Below are positions 11,285 through 22,407 of a DNA stretch of 64,000 bases, piece by piece. The position numbers were made by a program, and so were the translations under genes. The notes under the pieces were generated by a model. The model saw only the letters and a program-made list of their open reading frames with translations. It ran no database searches and was not told the DNA's origin. Numbering within the stretch: position 1 is the first letter of the stretch; each line of letters begins with the position of its first letter. This DNA is from Nemopilema nomurai (lineage: Eukaryota; Cnidaria; Scyphozoa; Rhizostomeae; Rhizostomatidae), in contig ML133479.1 in NCBI GenBank assembly GCA_003864495.1, positions 792,294 to 856,293 on the forward strand, given 5' to 3'.

Positions 11285-12883
11285 TTAACGGAGTACATGA
11301 GGATAAACAAAAGCTGATGTCTTGTAAGTTTCAGGCATCTGTAGATATGTTCCTCCAACTTTGGCAAGGAATCTGCTTCTTATCTCTGCAGCTGATGATA
11401 CTCTGATAGGGCTACGAGCAGTAGCAAACTCATCACTGTACACTTGAGTTGGCCAGGCCAATGGTTCTTTCTCAGCTTCTGGTGACATTACATCTCTCAA
11501 TGCCTCTTTCTTTAGCTTATTTAGCTCTCTCTCTCTTGCAGAGCAGTTTAGCCCACCTTTCTTCACAGAGTCCCACAAATACAGCAGAACAGAAGACAAT
11601 AAAGCTAGGCACAAACACCCACAGAAAAATACCTCCAGAATCAGGTAGCCACTGTTGTCAGCAATTTTACCAGCAACAATTGCAACAACTCCTAGCCCCA
11701 AATTCTGAATTGACTGCATGAAGCCATATGCAGTACCAAGCTGCTTCTCTGGGATTATCATAGCAACCAGGGGCCATAGAGCACAGGCCAGGAGTGAATA
11801 GGCAACACCCATGACACTCATTGCCAAATAAGGTGTAATGAAAGTGAGAGCCAGCAAAATATGGCTTCCAAGGGTAAATATTATAGCAATGATTAGCCAA
11901 AGTAAATTCTTTCCTGTCTTATCAACCAGGATGCCCAGCATTGGAGATGCACCTGCGGATATCAAGTATACCAGACTGTTGCAAACATTAGCTGCACTTG
12001 GGCTGAGTGAGAACTTGGCTTGAAAATACACTAATCCCAACCCAATAAATGGAAACACGGCAACATAGTATGTGACACAAATTATAAAGATAATCCATGC
12101 TGATAAAGGAAAGTCCTTCACATCTGATAAATGTATTTCCTCTCCAGTTTTCATATCATTTTTACCAAGGATCCTGCTTGCTCTTTTGTCAAAATAAGCC
12201 ATTGTAAGTCCAGCTGCCAAAGACAACAGGCAAAACAAACCAGCAAACAACAGTGTATAACCTAATACTTTGTAACTTTCATCAGCTGGCTCTGCAAATA
12301 TTTCGGTGAACTTTGAGTAAATAGGCTGCATGATATTCATGTTGACAGTACTGCCAACTCTTGAAAAACTAAGTTGTAGACCAAACACCATATTCAATTC
12401 ATTGCCTTTAAACCACCCAACTGCATACGTATTCTGTGCAACTGCCAATGACTCTCCTCCAATCCCGAATATGAATCTCCCAGCAATCATAGTATTGAAG
12501 CTGTGGAAGTAGGCACCTAGTCCAAAAACGACTTGCCCAGCCATAACAAACATCGAAAAGATCAACGTCCCTAAACGAATCCCAAATACTTTGTCGATGA
12601 GGAAACCACCAAAGAAACACAGGACAACATTGGGCCAGGAGTACCAAGCATAAAGATTCATGAACTCCTCTTTATTGACACCCATATCTCTCTCGATAAT
12701 TGACTGCAAGGCTGCAGGGTTGTCGTAACAGAAGTAGCTCCCGAAGCTCAAAAAGCAAATGAAGCCTAGCACCATGAAACGATGGGCCGGTCGGTGAGGG
12801 TTGCAGCAAGGTAAAGCTCCACATCCTTCAGGCTCGTCACTCTCCGAAAACTCAGAGCTTTCTCCTTCTGCGCCTTGTTTCAT
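11285..12883 (-). CDS. MFSD1: MFSD1, lysosomal major facilitator transporter (intronless)
   Basis: One uninterrupted 532-codon frame encodes a 12-TM major facilitator protein. Similarity to vertebrate MFSD1 is very strong: SYFCYDNPAALQ, LYAWYSWPNVVLCFFGGFLI, GIGGESLAVAQNTYAVGWFK, SLLACALWPLVAMIIPE and QLGTAYGFMQSIQNLGLGV are close to or identical with the human protein. Human MFSD1 sits in lysosomes with the accessory protein GLMP and is reported to export dipeptides. Residues 1-34 are an acidic, Ser-rich cytosolic N-terminus. I do not see an obvious [DE]xxxL[LI] dileucine signal where human MFSD1 has one. The C-terminal tail is about 70 residues longer than the human tail. The absence of introns is odd, because neighbouring genes are intron-rich. 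It is head-to-head with BUD31. The ATG at 12883 is first in frame and gives the expected N-terminal length. Confidence 0.96.
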   Translation of the reverse strand: MKQGAEGESSEFSESDEPEGCGALPCCNPHRPAHRFMVLGFICFLSFGSYFCYDNPAALQSIIERDMGVNKEEFMNLYAWYSWPNVVLCFFGGFLIDKVFGIRLGTLIFSMFVMAGQVVFGLGAYFHSFNTMIAGRFIFGIGGESLAVAQNTYAVGWFKGNELNMVFGLQLSFSRVGSTVNMNIMQPIYSKFTEIFAEPADESYKVLGYTLLFAGLFCLLSLAAGLTMAYFDKRASRILGKNDMKTGEEIHLSDVKDFPLSAWIIFIICVTYYVAVFPFIGLGLVYFQAKFSLSPSAANVCNSLVYLISAGASPMLGILVDKTGKNLLWLIIAIIFTLGSHILLALTFITPYLAMSVMGVAYSLLACALWPLVAMIIPEKQLGTAYGFMQSIQNLGLGVVAIVAGKIADNSGYLILEVFFCGCLCLALLSSVLLYLWDSVKKGGLNCSARERELNKLKKEALRDVMSPEAEKEPLAWPTQVYSDEFATARSPIRVSSAAEIRSRFLAKVGGTYLQMPETYKTSAFVYPHVLR

Positions 12884-14349
12884 TTTCTTGTGAGATATCG
12901 ACGAAACGGCGAATAAATTTTTCAGTTGCTACTGCCTCCAAGACTTCAGGTTCCTGCTCAACTGAAAGTCATGTGAGATGGGCAGTGAATGATTACACTG
13001 GTCTCGTTTGAAGAGTCAGCCTCCATTCCGTCCTTTCTTCCATAAGGTTGATGTTGGCTTGCTTGTTTTCCTTGATTGGTAGTGAGTTCACTAGAGGTTT
13101 GTATTTTTCGTGTTCTCAATTTGCTTTTTGATTCTACAACTTCGATCACAATGATAAAGTTTGAAACGTATTGTCGTCATTGCTTGATTAAATGAAATAT
13201 TTGGTACCAGATCAAAACGCGTGGACGAAAAAGCTATTAAGGTTAGGCCATTCGGTTTTTTTATTATTTGGACTTGCACAAGTTTAATTGTTTACGTGCG
13301 AAGAGCTAATTGATAGGAATATCCGAAACTTCACTCCACTAAAGGTTCCCTGTATTGCTTTAAATGTATTTGTTCTGCATAAAGTCATAAACCTCAAAGG
13401 AATCTTGACTGGGCTGTAAAGTAGGAACATTTATGAAGCTCTCATGACGCCATTAACTAAGTGTGAAGAGCAAGACATTGGTAAACTACCTTTTAGATAA
13501 AAACTAATTTGTGATGCAGAATATTATCAAATGCAAAGAACTCTGAGCAAAAAAGAATTATTATCACTTTTTTGGATGAGTGCTGAATAATTTACTATGA
13601 TATTTATTCATATGCATTTTAAAAGTTTCATAAGCTCATTAAATACATCCTCTTCCAAAGTGCACTTTATACCATTGCAAACTGGAGTTATTACATGAGC
13701 AAAAATTTTTCTGCAACAATGATATGCTAGAGAATTAGATTTTTATGGCTTAAAAGCTTATTAAAAATCCAGACCATAGATAAAGCAGATAAGCCATAAA
13801 TTTGTCTGAATATTTACAGCATATCAGGCGAGTTGAGGGGCTTGCCAAGAAATGTTGAAGACAACCAGTATTTGATTATCTGTTGCTGCCAGTGCATGAA
13901 TTGGTAGCTCCTTGTTTTATTGCTTGCCACTTACTTATTGATTCCATTGCTCTATAAACTTTCTTGACGAATAGCTATGTGAGAATACTTATTGGCAAGT
14001 CATAATCTTTGCTAATAAAGATTATTGATAAGGATAATGCATCCTTTGCCTGATCAGTTATTGGCAGGTCTGTATGTAGTTGATTGCAAGTCTAAGGCAG
14101 GAACGCTTCCCTAACCCTTCTTTCCTTTTCAAATTGTTGTGCCACTATCTTCATGCTTCCCCATTGCTTTGACCATATCCAAGCATCCCCATTCTAATGT
14201 ATACATTGTATACAATAATTGACTGGTGCTTTCCACATGTAAAGATATAATAATCAAGTGATAACAACGGTCAAGTTGGCATGTTTTGCAGTACCATGAT
14301 TACATATACTCAACATGCATTTTTTGTTTAGGTGACAAAGTAGTTGAAA
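12884..14349. other. Divergent intergenic region between MFSD1 and BUD31
   Basis: About 1.5 kb separates the two head-to-head start codons, so promoters for both genes should lie here. No conserved coding sequence is visible on either strand. On the plus strand a TTTTTGTTTAG acceptor ends at about 14331, 18 bases before the BUD31 ATG, suggesting that BUD31 has an upstream untranslated exon in this stretch. AATCTTT and AAAGATT at about 14008-14027 form a small inverted repeat of unknown meaning. Confidence 0.5.
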
Positions 14350-14784
14350 ATGCCAAAAGTGAAACGAAGCCGCAAGCCTCCACCTGATGGCTGGGAGCTT
14401 ATTGAACCCACCCTGGAGGAGCTTGATCAAAAGATGCGCGAGGTAGAGACAGACCCACATGAAGGAAAGCGGAAGGTTGAATCATTATGGCCAATCTTTA
14501 GGGTTCATCATCAAAAATCGCGCTACATCTATGACTTGTATTACAGAAGAAAAGCTATAAGCAAAGAACTGTATGACTACTGCCTCAAAGAAAACTATGC
14601 TGATAAGAACTTAATTGCAAAATGGAAGAAACAAGGATATGAAAATCTATGTTGTTTGAGGTGCATACAAACAAGAGACACAAATTTCGGCTCCAATTGC
14701 ATATGCCGTGTTCCAAAAGGAAAACTCGAAGAGGGAAAGGTTGTTGAGTGTGTACACTGTGGATGCAGGGGCTGCTCAGGTTAA
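14350..14784 (+). CDS. BUD31: BUD31 (G10) splicing factor
   Basis: A 144-residue protein, the same length as human BUD31 and nearly identical: it starts [20 protein letters not shown] and ends [15 protein letters not shown]31 is a core spliceosomal protein that joins at activation (the Bact stage). Its conserved C-terminal cysteines ([19 protein letters not shown]) bind zinc in solved spliceosomes. The coding region is a single exon. The true start is the ATG at 14350; the codons just upstream lack an in-frame ATG and follow a splice acceptor at about 14331. A poly(A) signal (AATAAA) lies at about 15404 in the downstream AT-rich tail. Confidence 0.98.
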   Translation: MPKVKRSRKPPPDGWELIEPTLEELDQKMREVETDPHEGKRKVESLWPIFRVHHQKSRYIYDLYYRRKAISKELYDYCLKENYADKNLIAKWKKQGYENLCCLRCIQTRDTNFGSNCICRVPKGKLEEGKVVECVHCGCRGCSG

Positions 14785-16373
14785 AAGACCAAAACTACTG
14801 TTTTATTTGATATCCATACTCTTTCTGAACAAGACAGCAAAACTAGGTTTTAGCCTTTTAATAACTTTTTTTGATGCTACATTATTTGTTTATTTCTTCA
14901 TCGATATTACAATTATTCATGTAAACTTTCTGAGAGTGTTCATTTCTGTTGTACAATCTTTTTCGTGGTTTGTGTGGTATGTGAAGATAATTTTTTATTT
15001 TGTACTTAACAATATTTGTTAAGCTCTATTCAACACAACTGATAAGGTTGCGTCTAATTTTAAATTATGTTCCTAGTTGCGAAAAGTAAGCCAATAATCC
15101 AAGTCTGAAAGGTATAGGCCTTGCATAAATACATATTGCTTGTTTGGTAGTTCATAAATGGTTTTGTATCAAATGGACAGATGCATGCTTTAGAATTCCC
15201 GGGACACCCACTAGATATATCATGTCGGGAACAGGTGTTAAGAACCATTGTACAAACAGAATTCAACTGTTTTTTATTAGCTTTTTGTCTTAGCCATACA
15301 CCATGGTCTTACTAAATTAACATATGCTTATTGTTAGTTATACTAAGTTAAGATTAATTTTTTCTACATTTCTGCCATTTTGTGCCAATGTTGATGAAAG
15401 CCACAATAAAACTCAGTTACAAGTGACAGCCAGTACTGTTTCAAATTCTTATTGCCCTACGACCCCATGAGTTAGTGTATAATGTCACTTCTTGTGGCAG
15501 TTTTTCTACCATTGTTAGCAACAAAAGATAAAACCAAAATCTTAAACAGTAAGTTATTTTGGGGTTAAAAATGCAGGGGCATCATCTTCAGCCGCATATC
15601 AAGTTTAAGTTTCATATTCAAAATTCCACTACATACAAAAGTTTCATATATAAGCCAATGGCCTCTAGGAACTTCAATTAATTGCGACCTGGACACAAAG
15701 GGACTTTACACATTGCGCCCTTACTCATCCATGTGACACAAAGGGACACGTGACTACTGCACAATAAGAAAATAATCGCCGTAAACATCTTCCTGTCTTT
15801 CTATACAGAGTTAATGTACTCTCTTTTTTATAAGAAAACACTTTATAAGAACACTAAAGCTCGATTTGCCCAGAATATAGGAACAATGCCAGAACATCCT
15901 CAGCTTCAGATGAGAAACTTAAAACGAACAATTCCCATTTTGAAATTCGAATTTGATGAGATGATGTGTCTGACAGGACATACTGCTTGACATTGCCATT
16001 GTCATACCGTTATACCTGTGTGTGGATTGATTTTAACAAGCTGTTGTGACTTTTACCAGATTTCAACGGAGAATACACAACATTCTTAACAGAAGTTTTT
16101 ACAAGCACTTCACTACTGTACACCTCACCAGCACTCTTGACAAAAAACTTTCATGAGTTTGTCTATAAACATCAACTGTTATTGCTTTATTTTTTAAGTA
16201 TTATTCAGTAAAACGTTTTATACTACATAAAGCATGTAACTCTAAAAAATCACTCTTGAAATAGGAACTTCTCCTATCCGGCTTCAACCGAGCCTCTCTT
16301 CGGCTTACTGAAAGGAGGCATTCAGTGTGCCCTATTTGGCGGTCTTTTTATAAAAAATTTTGAAAACACCAAG
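14785..16373. other. BUD31 3' UTR and intergenic region up to haspin
   Basis: AT-rich sequence follows the BUD31 stop, with a likely poly(A) signal (CACAATAAAACT) near 15404. At 15822-15860 lies a copy of the left end of the 7.8-kb MITE-like element (TTTATAAGAAAACACTTTATAAGAACA). The last ~110 bases before 16374 stay open in the haspin frame from a stop near 16257 but contain no upstream ATG, so they are read as haspin 5' UTR. Confidence 0.5.
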
Positions 16374-19300
16374 ATGAAGAAAATCAGGACGTATGGGAAA
16401 CGTAGTAGGCGTGAAATTTTCATAAGGCAGGACAAATTCAGCGAAATCATTGATGGAAGTTTTGCGCGATCCCCTTCAAATCCAGGAGTCAAAGCTGTGA
16501 GTGGATGGTGAGAATGAAATTACAATCAACTATTAAATGTTGTAGATGACTTCATACCGAGGGCATTAATTAAACATTCAGAAGACACTTATTTGCAAGA
16601 AAATCATTTTCTACTCATTTCCTATGATAGGATGTAAACTTAAATATAATATGTTTTCTGTTATAAATTTACTTTTAGTTTATTCGTTAAGTCTATTTCA
16701 TTCTATTAAAAAGTTTCTTCTTCAAAATTCTTCTAAATTACCTTAGGTGCCAGCCTAAAAAATTCGATGATTTGTCTGCTGATCTTTTTACTCATTCATT
16801 TGGTGCTGAAACATTAAGCCCACAGAAGCCTTCGCTTCTAAGATCACCAAGCTGTGAGAGTGTTGAAGAATACAGTGATGTCAGAGATGCAGGACAAAAC
16901 TTCATGTCTTCAACTCCATACACTGCAAGGACATTTGCCCAAAATGGCTCAACTTTACAATTTGAAAATTGTTCTGCTAAAAGTACTCCAGTTTCAAGCA
17001 AGATTTGCAGGAGTCAATTATCATTTTTGGTATGGCTACTTGCTTTTTAGTTACAAATGTATGATGGAATAACTTTTCTAAATGCAGTAGTTTGATTTTT
17101 GAAAAGCAAGTCATAGAACAGAAATGAATTGATAAGTGTATTTTTGATATTAAATTTAAGTATTGAACATTTAGGAAGCACTTATGTACTTAATGTATTC
17201 ACATTTTGTCAATTTCCAAATTTTCTTAATAAAATATAATTGTGTGTCCATGATTTTTCCTCGTTTTAGTAACGTTGATTCCATGATTCCAAAAGAACCA
17301 TGCAATTCATCAAAAAAACTAGCATGCATGCACCAAAGCTATTTACTAATTACGATTAATAAATGAAAGCTCTATTTTTGATAACTCTTTTGTTCAGTCT
17401 TCCAGCTCAAAAAATCAAACTTGCTCTAGAATTCATACATTTTCATCCAATCTCCGTTTAAATTTCAAGTCAGTGGCATAAGTTTTTTTAACATCTGATA
17501 TCAAGTATTTTTAATATCTCTGCATAGTGGACTGGGATATACCACCAGGCCAGGTCGGATGAATCAATAACTTCATGAATTATCTCTTAGGAGGCATTGA
17601 CGCCATATAGGTTGGCAAGGACAAAAGAAGCTACTGATACTAAGCTAAAGCCCTTGGTATTGGCAGAGCATCAATGTACAGCAGAAGAGAAAGTCTTAGC
17701 TCTTTGTGGTCAGCAATCTGTCATTAGTATTAATGATTATCTTAAGAACAAGTAAGTTGTGAATGATATCTGTAAGTTGGGAACTGACTGGCAGAAAATG
17801 AGAAAAACTGATGTCTTTACATTTTGCTAATGGCTTTGCAATAATATTGTTGTATGCAATAGATTAATTGATTCAAATATGCAAGTAGTCAATAAAAGAA
17901 TATGGAATCTATTTTTTGTCTGATGCCTAATGAAGTAAGAGTTATTCTATCAAATGTTTAGTGAGTTCTATTCATCAAAAGTGTTTACCGCTCTATCCAC
18001 ATAGCATATATCACTTTTGACAAACTTCAAACCATAATATTTATTATTGAGTGCAGTTTAATGATAAAGTCTTTCTTTCATCTGCCTCTTTTTTAGCTAT
18101 AATTCATGCTTTGTAATAAAAATACCTGCCTTTTCACTTCTAAAGGCAAGTAGTTTTCACAATGACTTTTTTTTAGATTAGTAGTGAAGAAAATTGGTGA
18201 AGGTCTTTATGGTGAAGTGTACGAAGTAGTCTCTGAGGATGAGCATCTTGCAATAAAGGTTGGTATTGGAAAAAGCTTAATCTTCCCCATTGTGAAAAGA
18301 CAGAGTTTTTATATGTAAAATAGACAGAAATATAGACTCAAACATTTGGCTTTCAGTGCTATGATTCAGTGTGCTATAATTTCTTTTTGCTACATGTCCA
18401 TATTTTCAAGTCAAATCCCAGATTCAGGTAAGACACTATTTAAAAGGAGCAGAAAAGGCTTATATGTGACCTTTGAAAGTGTCTTCTCAATATAACAGAT
18501 TGTTCCTGTTGAAGGAGAACTTAAAGTTAATGGGCAGACTCAAAAGAGCTTCAAGGAAATGTTGTCAGAAATAGCAATCTCAAAGTAAGATGTCCTAAAA
18601 TGATTTTGATTTAATGCTGTTCTGAAATGAAAAGCTTTGAGTTGAGTTGTTTGAGGTTTGGCGAGTTTGATGATAATGTGAAAGGTTTTGTTTAGTAGCA
18701 GCTATTAATTGTCAGTTGAACTTGTCCCCTCATTTCACTTGATAATGTTGAAAACACTGCACTTCACTTTAAGAAAGTTGAAAGCAATGACTAATATAAG
18801 GAAGCACATTTTTGAAAGATTTTTCCCTACAATTTACAACAACGTAGTTTGCAATCTGGGCTTCAATGTCTAACACTTAAGCCTTGAAGCTAAGTATTGA
18901 TCTTTCAGGGTGAAGCGTAGAGTCACTCTATGCTTTCCTTGCAGGCAATTGCCTTTCTCATTTAGTGTCCTTTGAATGCTAACTTGTTTGTTTCTGTTAA
19001 TATTTAATATGCATCTTCTTTGTAGAGAACTGAGTGCTTTAAATGATAAGGTAGGAAGACACTTTTTTACAGGCATCATTCCATTTGATAACAATTTTTT
19101 TTACTAAAACGTCTCAATCGCTGAACCGGAGTGCTCCCTCTGCTCAGGACAAGAGTTGCAAAAATGTATGCGATATGAATTCTTCTTAGAAATAATATTT
19201 TCGAGCCAAACAGCATTTCCCGTATTTTAATTTATATAGTTGGCTGTATAATAACACCTATTTTTCAATAGATCAACATTAATAACATTTGTATGTTCTG

Positions 19301-22300
19301 TTTTATAGTTTCAACATTAATATCATTTTTGTTTGTTTTAGATTGGTATTCAGGTAAATAGATAATATAAGAGGTTGAAGTCAATGATTTTCCAATAATA
19401 AGAATTAAACATATGAGTCACTCAAGCGCTTTATTTAGTTTGTTGATAGAATGACTTATTGTCTATACTGGTATACATTTTCTGTATAAATGTATTGATT
19501 GAGCTGCCCTAATGTCTTACGTACTTGTCCAGTTATTCTTTATTTATATGCAGGACGAAAATGGGAATCAGGCGCCCAGCTTCATAAGGGTTCATCGGTA
19601 AATATTACATTTAACATGATTTAGAATCAAAAGACTTGGAAGTGTCTAAGCATGAGCTATATGTGCAAAATTTCAATATTTATTAAAAACACATTCTCTC
19701 TATCTTATCTTGGTAGGTTTTTCAGACACATGCAGATATTACCCGTAAAGTTGGAAAGAAAAAATTTATTAGTTTGTTAATTATGGCTTAGAGAAAATCT
19801 ACAAAGCATCGTTTTTATTGCCAAAGTATCCTTTTGGAAATTGGCGAATTACTGAAGTGAGCTTTGATTTTGTTTTAAAACGTCAACTTTTGTAACTTTT
19901 GTTTGTATTGTCATGAATAGGCCTGGAATAATTTACTTTCAGTGCAGAAAGCATTGACTCTATTGATTCTAACTCTGAGTTTCGTAACATTTATCCTCTT
20001 CATCTAGCACGGTTTGTTGTTATGGCTGCTATCCAGAAGATCTTTTGGGTGCATGGATAGACTGGGATGACGAGCAGCAGTCAGAGAACGACAATCCTTG
20101 TGAGTAAGCAGAGGTCTTTTCTAACTTTCCCGAACATACGAGTTTTCGTTAGCTACTGCTTCAACCTCATATGGATTTCCAATGATGTAGCAGTGTTTAA
20201 GGCTCTGGGATTCAAATATCGACTTACAATTTGATACTCTGCACCTTCTTTTATAATTAATCGGTATTTTCAAAAACAGGATTTCTAAATGCTTATAATA
20301 TCTTTGTGTTGCGTTGCTAATTGTAGCAAGTGTGTAAAACGTTTTACTAAAGTAAGTATTCAGAAATGAGATGACAATTTGTTTTATATTGAAGTAAGAA
20401 AATTGACTTATTCTTCCCTAGCAATTTTGAGTGAAGGTCAAATATTCATTATCTTCGAAACGGAACTGGGTGGAAAGTCGTTAGAGGATTGGGAACCGAT
20501 GAATGTTGCAAAAGCCAAAAGCATCTTACACCAAGTGAGGGGTCAACACCAATAAAATCTTATTTATCGAACTTTAATTTATTCCCAGTCAGCCTTTTAC
20601 TGATTTGTTTGTCATTGTGGAGCTAGTAGAAATATTTATCAATTAGTTCGTTCATCTATTGCACATTCTGAAGATGCCCCCCCCCCCTGAGTCTAGAATA
20701 CCCCACTTTTTAAACTTTCTGATACATCCAAAATGTTCCTGTTTTGCAACTTTGTTTCATTTGATGTTTTTATAGCAAATCTGTTATAATTTATCCGTTG
20801 ACTTCGTGCTCCATGCTGGCAGTATGTGTAGATCTTAAGTCACACCTAATCTATTCTTTGAACAATTATCCTTGTAGCCCTACATCGAAAATCTTCAGCT
20901 TTGTATGTTCAGAAACAGTATGAAAAACATGATGTAGAAATATTATTTGAGTATTAAATCCAATTTATTTAGACTTGTTCTCTTTTTCCACTCCCAAGGT
21001 GACTGCTGCGTTAGCGGTAGGTGAAAAGGCAATGATGTTTGAGCACAGAGATCTTCATTGGGGAAATTTGCTGATTAGAGATAGTGCCACATCGTCGCTA
21101 CAATTCTGCATTGAAAATAGATACGAGGACATTGCCACGGCAGGGATGCAGGTCGACATTATTGACTTTACATTGTCTAGGCTTGACAAAGGTATGACAT
21201 TGTTTGGCTAAGATTTTTTTAATTTCTTATTGGTGACGCTTGATTTATTCAAATCTGTTTAAATCCATGGCTTGGTTTACAATTCACATTTCCTCTTTAG
21301 GTCTTCATTCATTCGTTTTATTTCGAGTCATCCCAGAAGCTTTTAGCATGTCTCCGAAATCTTTATCTTTCATTTCCGAATTTTGTCATGCAAAAAATTA
21401 TTCGCAAGTACAATAAATATATCGACCAACACAATTTATTAATTGATTTTTTGATTTATTTAAACAGTTAATTTATCGATCCACACAATTTATTAATTTA
21501 TTTATCAATTTATTTAAACAGTTAATTTATCGACCCACACAATTTATTCATGAATTGATTTAGAGAGCTAATTCATCGACCTTTATGTTTGTTTTTACTT
21601 CCCTTTGCAGATGGATGTGTTGTGTTCTGTAACCTGGAAGATGATGATGAACTTTTTCAAGGAAGCGGGGACTACCAATTCGAGATTTACCGAATGATGC
21701 AAGAAGCAAATAAGTTAGTTTCATGTTTTTTTGCTCCTACCAATCTGAGGAACAAGCTTGTCTTAAAACTAATCATAGTTATATCGAAGCTAAATTTTCT
21801 GTTTAATAACTTTCTGCACTAATGTTACTATGATACTATTCTTTGTATATTGTATACTACATAGAGCGTTCAACTTTCTATCTAAACTTAGCATGGCGTT
21901 TGCATCTTCATATCTGTGAGATTATAGAAGAGCTAGCTCAAGTAATTCACCCATACGAAATTCGTTTTTTCTATCATTTGAAAAACATGCTTTAATAATC
22001 GGAAGAGAAGTTAATTTTTCAAAAGAATGTGGGAATTGTCATGCTAATGAGTATATGAAATTAGATCTTGCCAGCTTATTCAATAACGTTCAGTCATGTA
22101 GCTTTTTGCACTGGTATTCTTGCTATCTTTACTTTATCTACTTTCTGCGAAAATTCTATTAGATCATCATTTTGAATGATTCTCCACCATCTAACCGATT
22201 ATATATATGAAAATCCCTGTTTGCTATTGTAGCAACCAATGGAAGGACTTCTACCCGAAGACCAACGTCATGTGGATTCACTATCTCACGGAAAAAATCA

Positions 22301-22407
22301 TTACTACCAAACTAAAATGGCATAGCAAAAAGTTATCAAACTTTTACCAACGAATTCTCCTATATGATTCTGCTTTCGCTCTTTTAGACGATAAACTTTT
22401 TGGGTAA
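16374..22407 (+). CDS. HASPIN: Haspin (histone H3 Thr3) kinase
   Basis: Atypical kinase that phosphorylates histone H3 Thr3 to recruit the chromosomal passenger complex in mitosis. Exons: 16374-16507, 16747-17029, 17591-17751, 18177-18258, 18499-18584, 19026-19050, 19554-19597, 20008-20099, 20422-20534, 20999-21191, 21611-21713, 22233-22407. Every phase closes, giving 496 residues. A further 18-nt exon at 19147-19164 would fit in phase. The N-terminus starts MKKIRTYGKR and stays disordered and short (~190 residues, against ~470 in human). Kinase hallmarks: glycine loop GEGLYGEV, AIK lysine, SILHQVTAALAVGEK helix, catalytic loop FEHRDLHWGN (~354-363), and IIDFTLSRL in place of DFG, as in other haspins (DYT). 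The final exon has the haspin-specific MWIHYLTEK. AATAAA at 22558 is a candidate poly(A) signal. Confidence 0.96.
21421..21583. repeat. AT-rich tandem repeat in a haspin intron
   Basis: Units starting ATCGA(C/T)C at 21421, 21475, 21529 and 21575 give periods of 54, 54 and 46 bp. Each contains CACACAATTTATT (the first reads CAACACAATTTATT) and the first two end TTATTTAAACAG. The array sits between the exons ending 21191 and beginning 21611. Its TTTAAACAG ends resemble splice acceptors, but the real acceptor is the CAG before 21611. Confidence 0.8.

Noticed and set aside
14708..15022. 104-codon plus-strand frame overlapping the end of BUD31
   Set aside because: It is out of frame with BUD31 and continues into AT-rich 3' UTR. 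Its hydrophobic look comes from T-rich codons.
17266..17362. Extra haspin exon after TTTTAG at 17270
   Set aside because: In the phase left by the preceding exon it begins with TAA. The exon at 17591 continues the frame without a stop.
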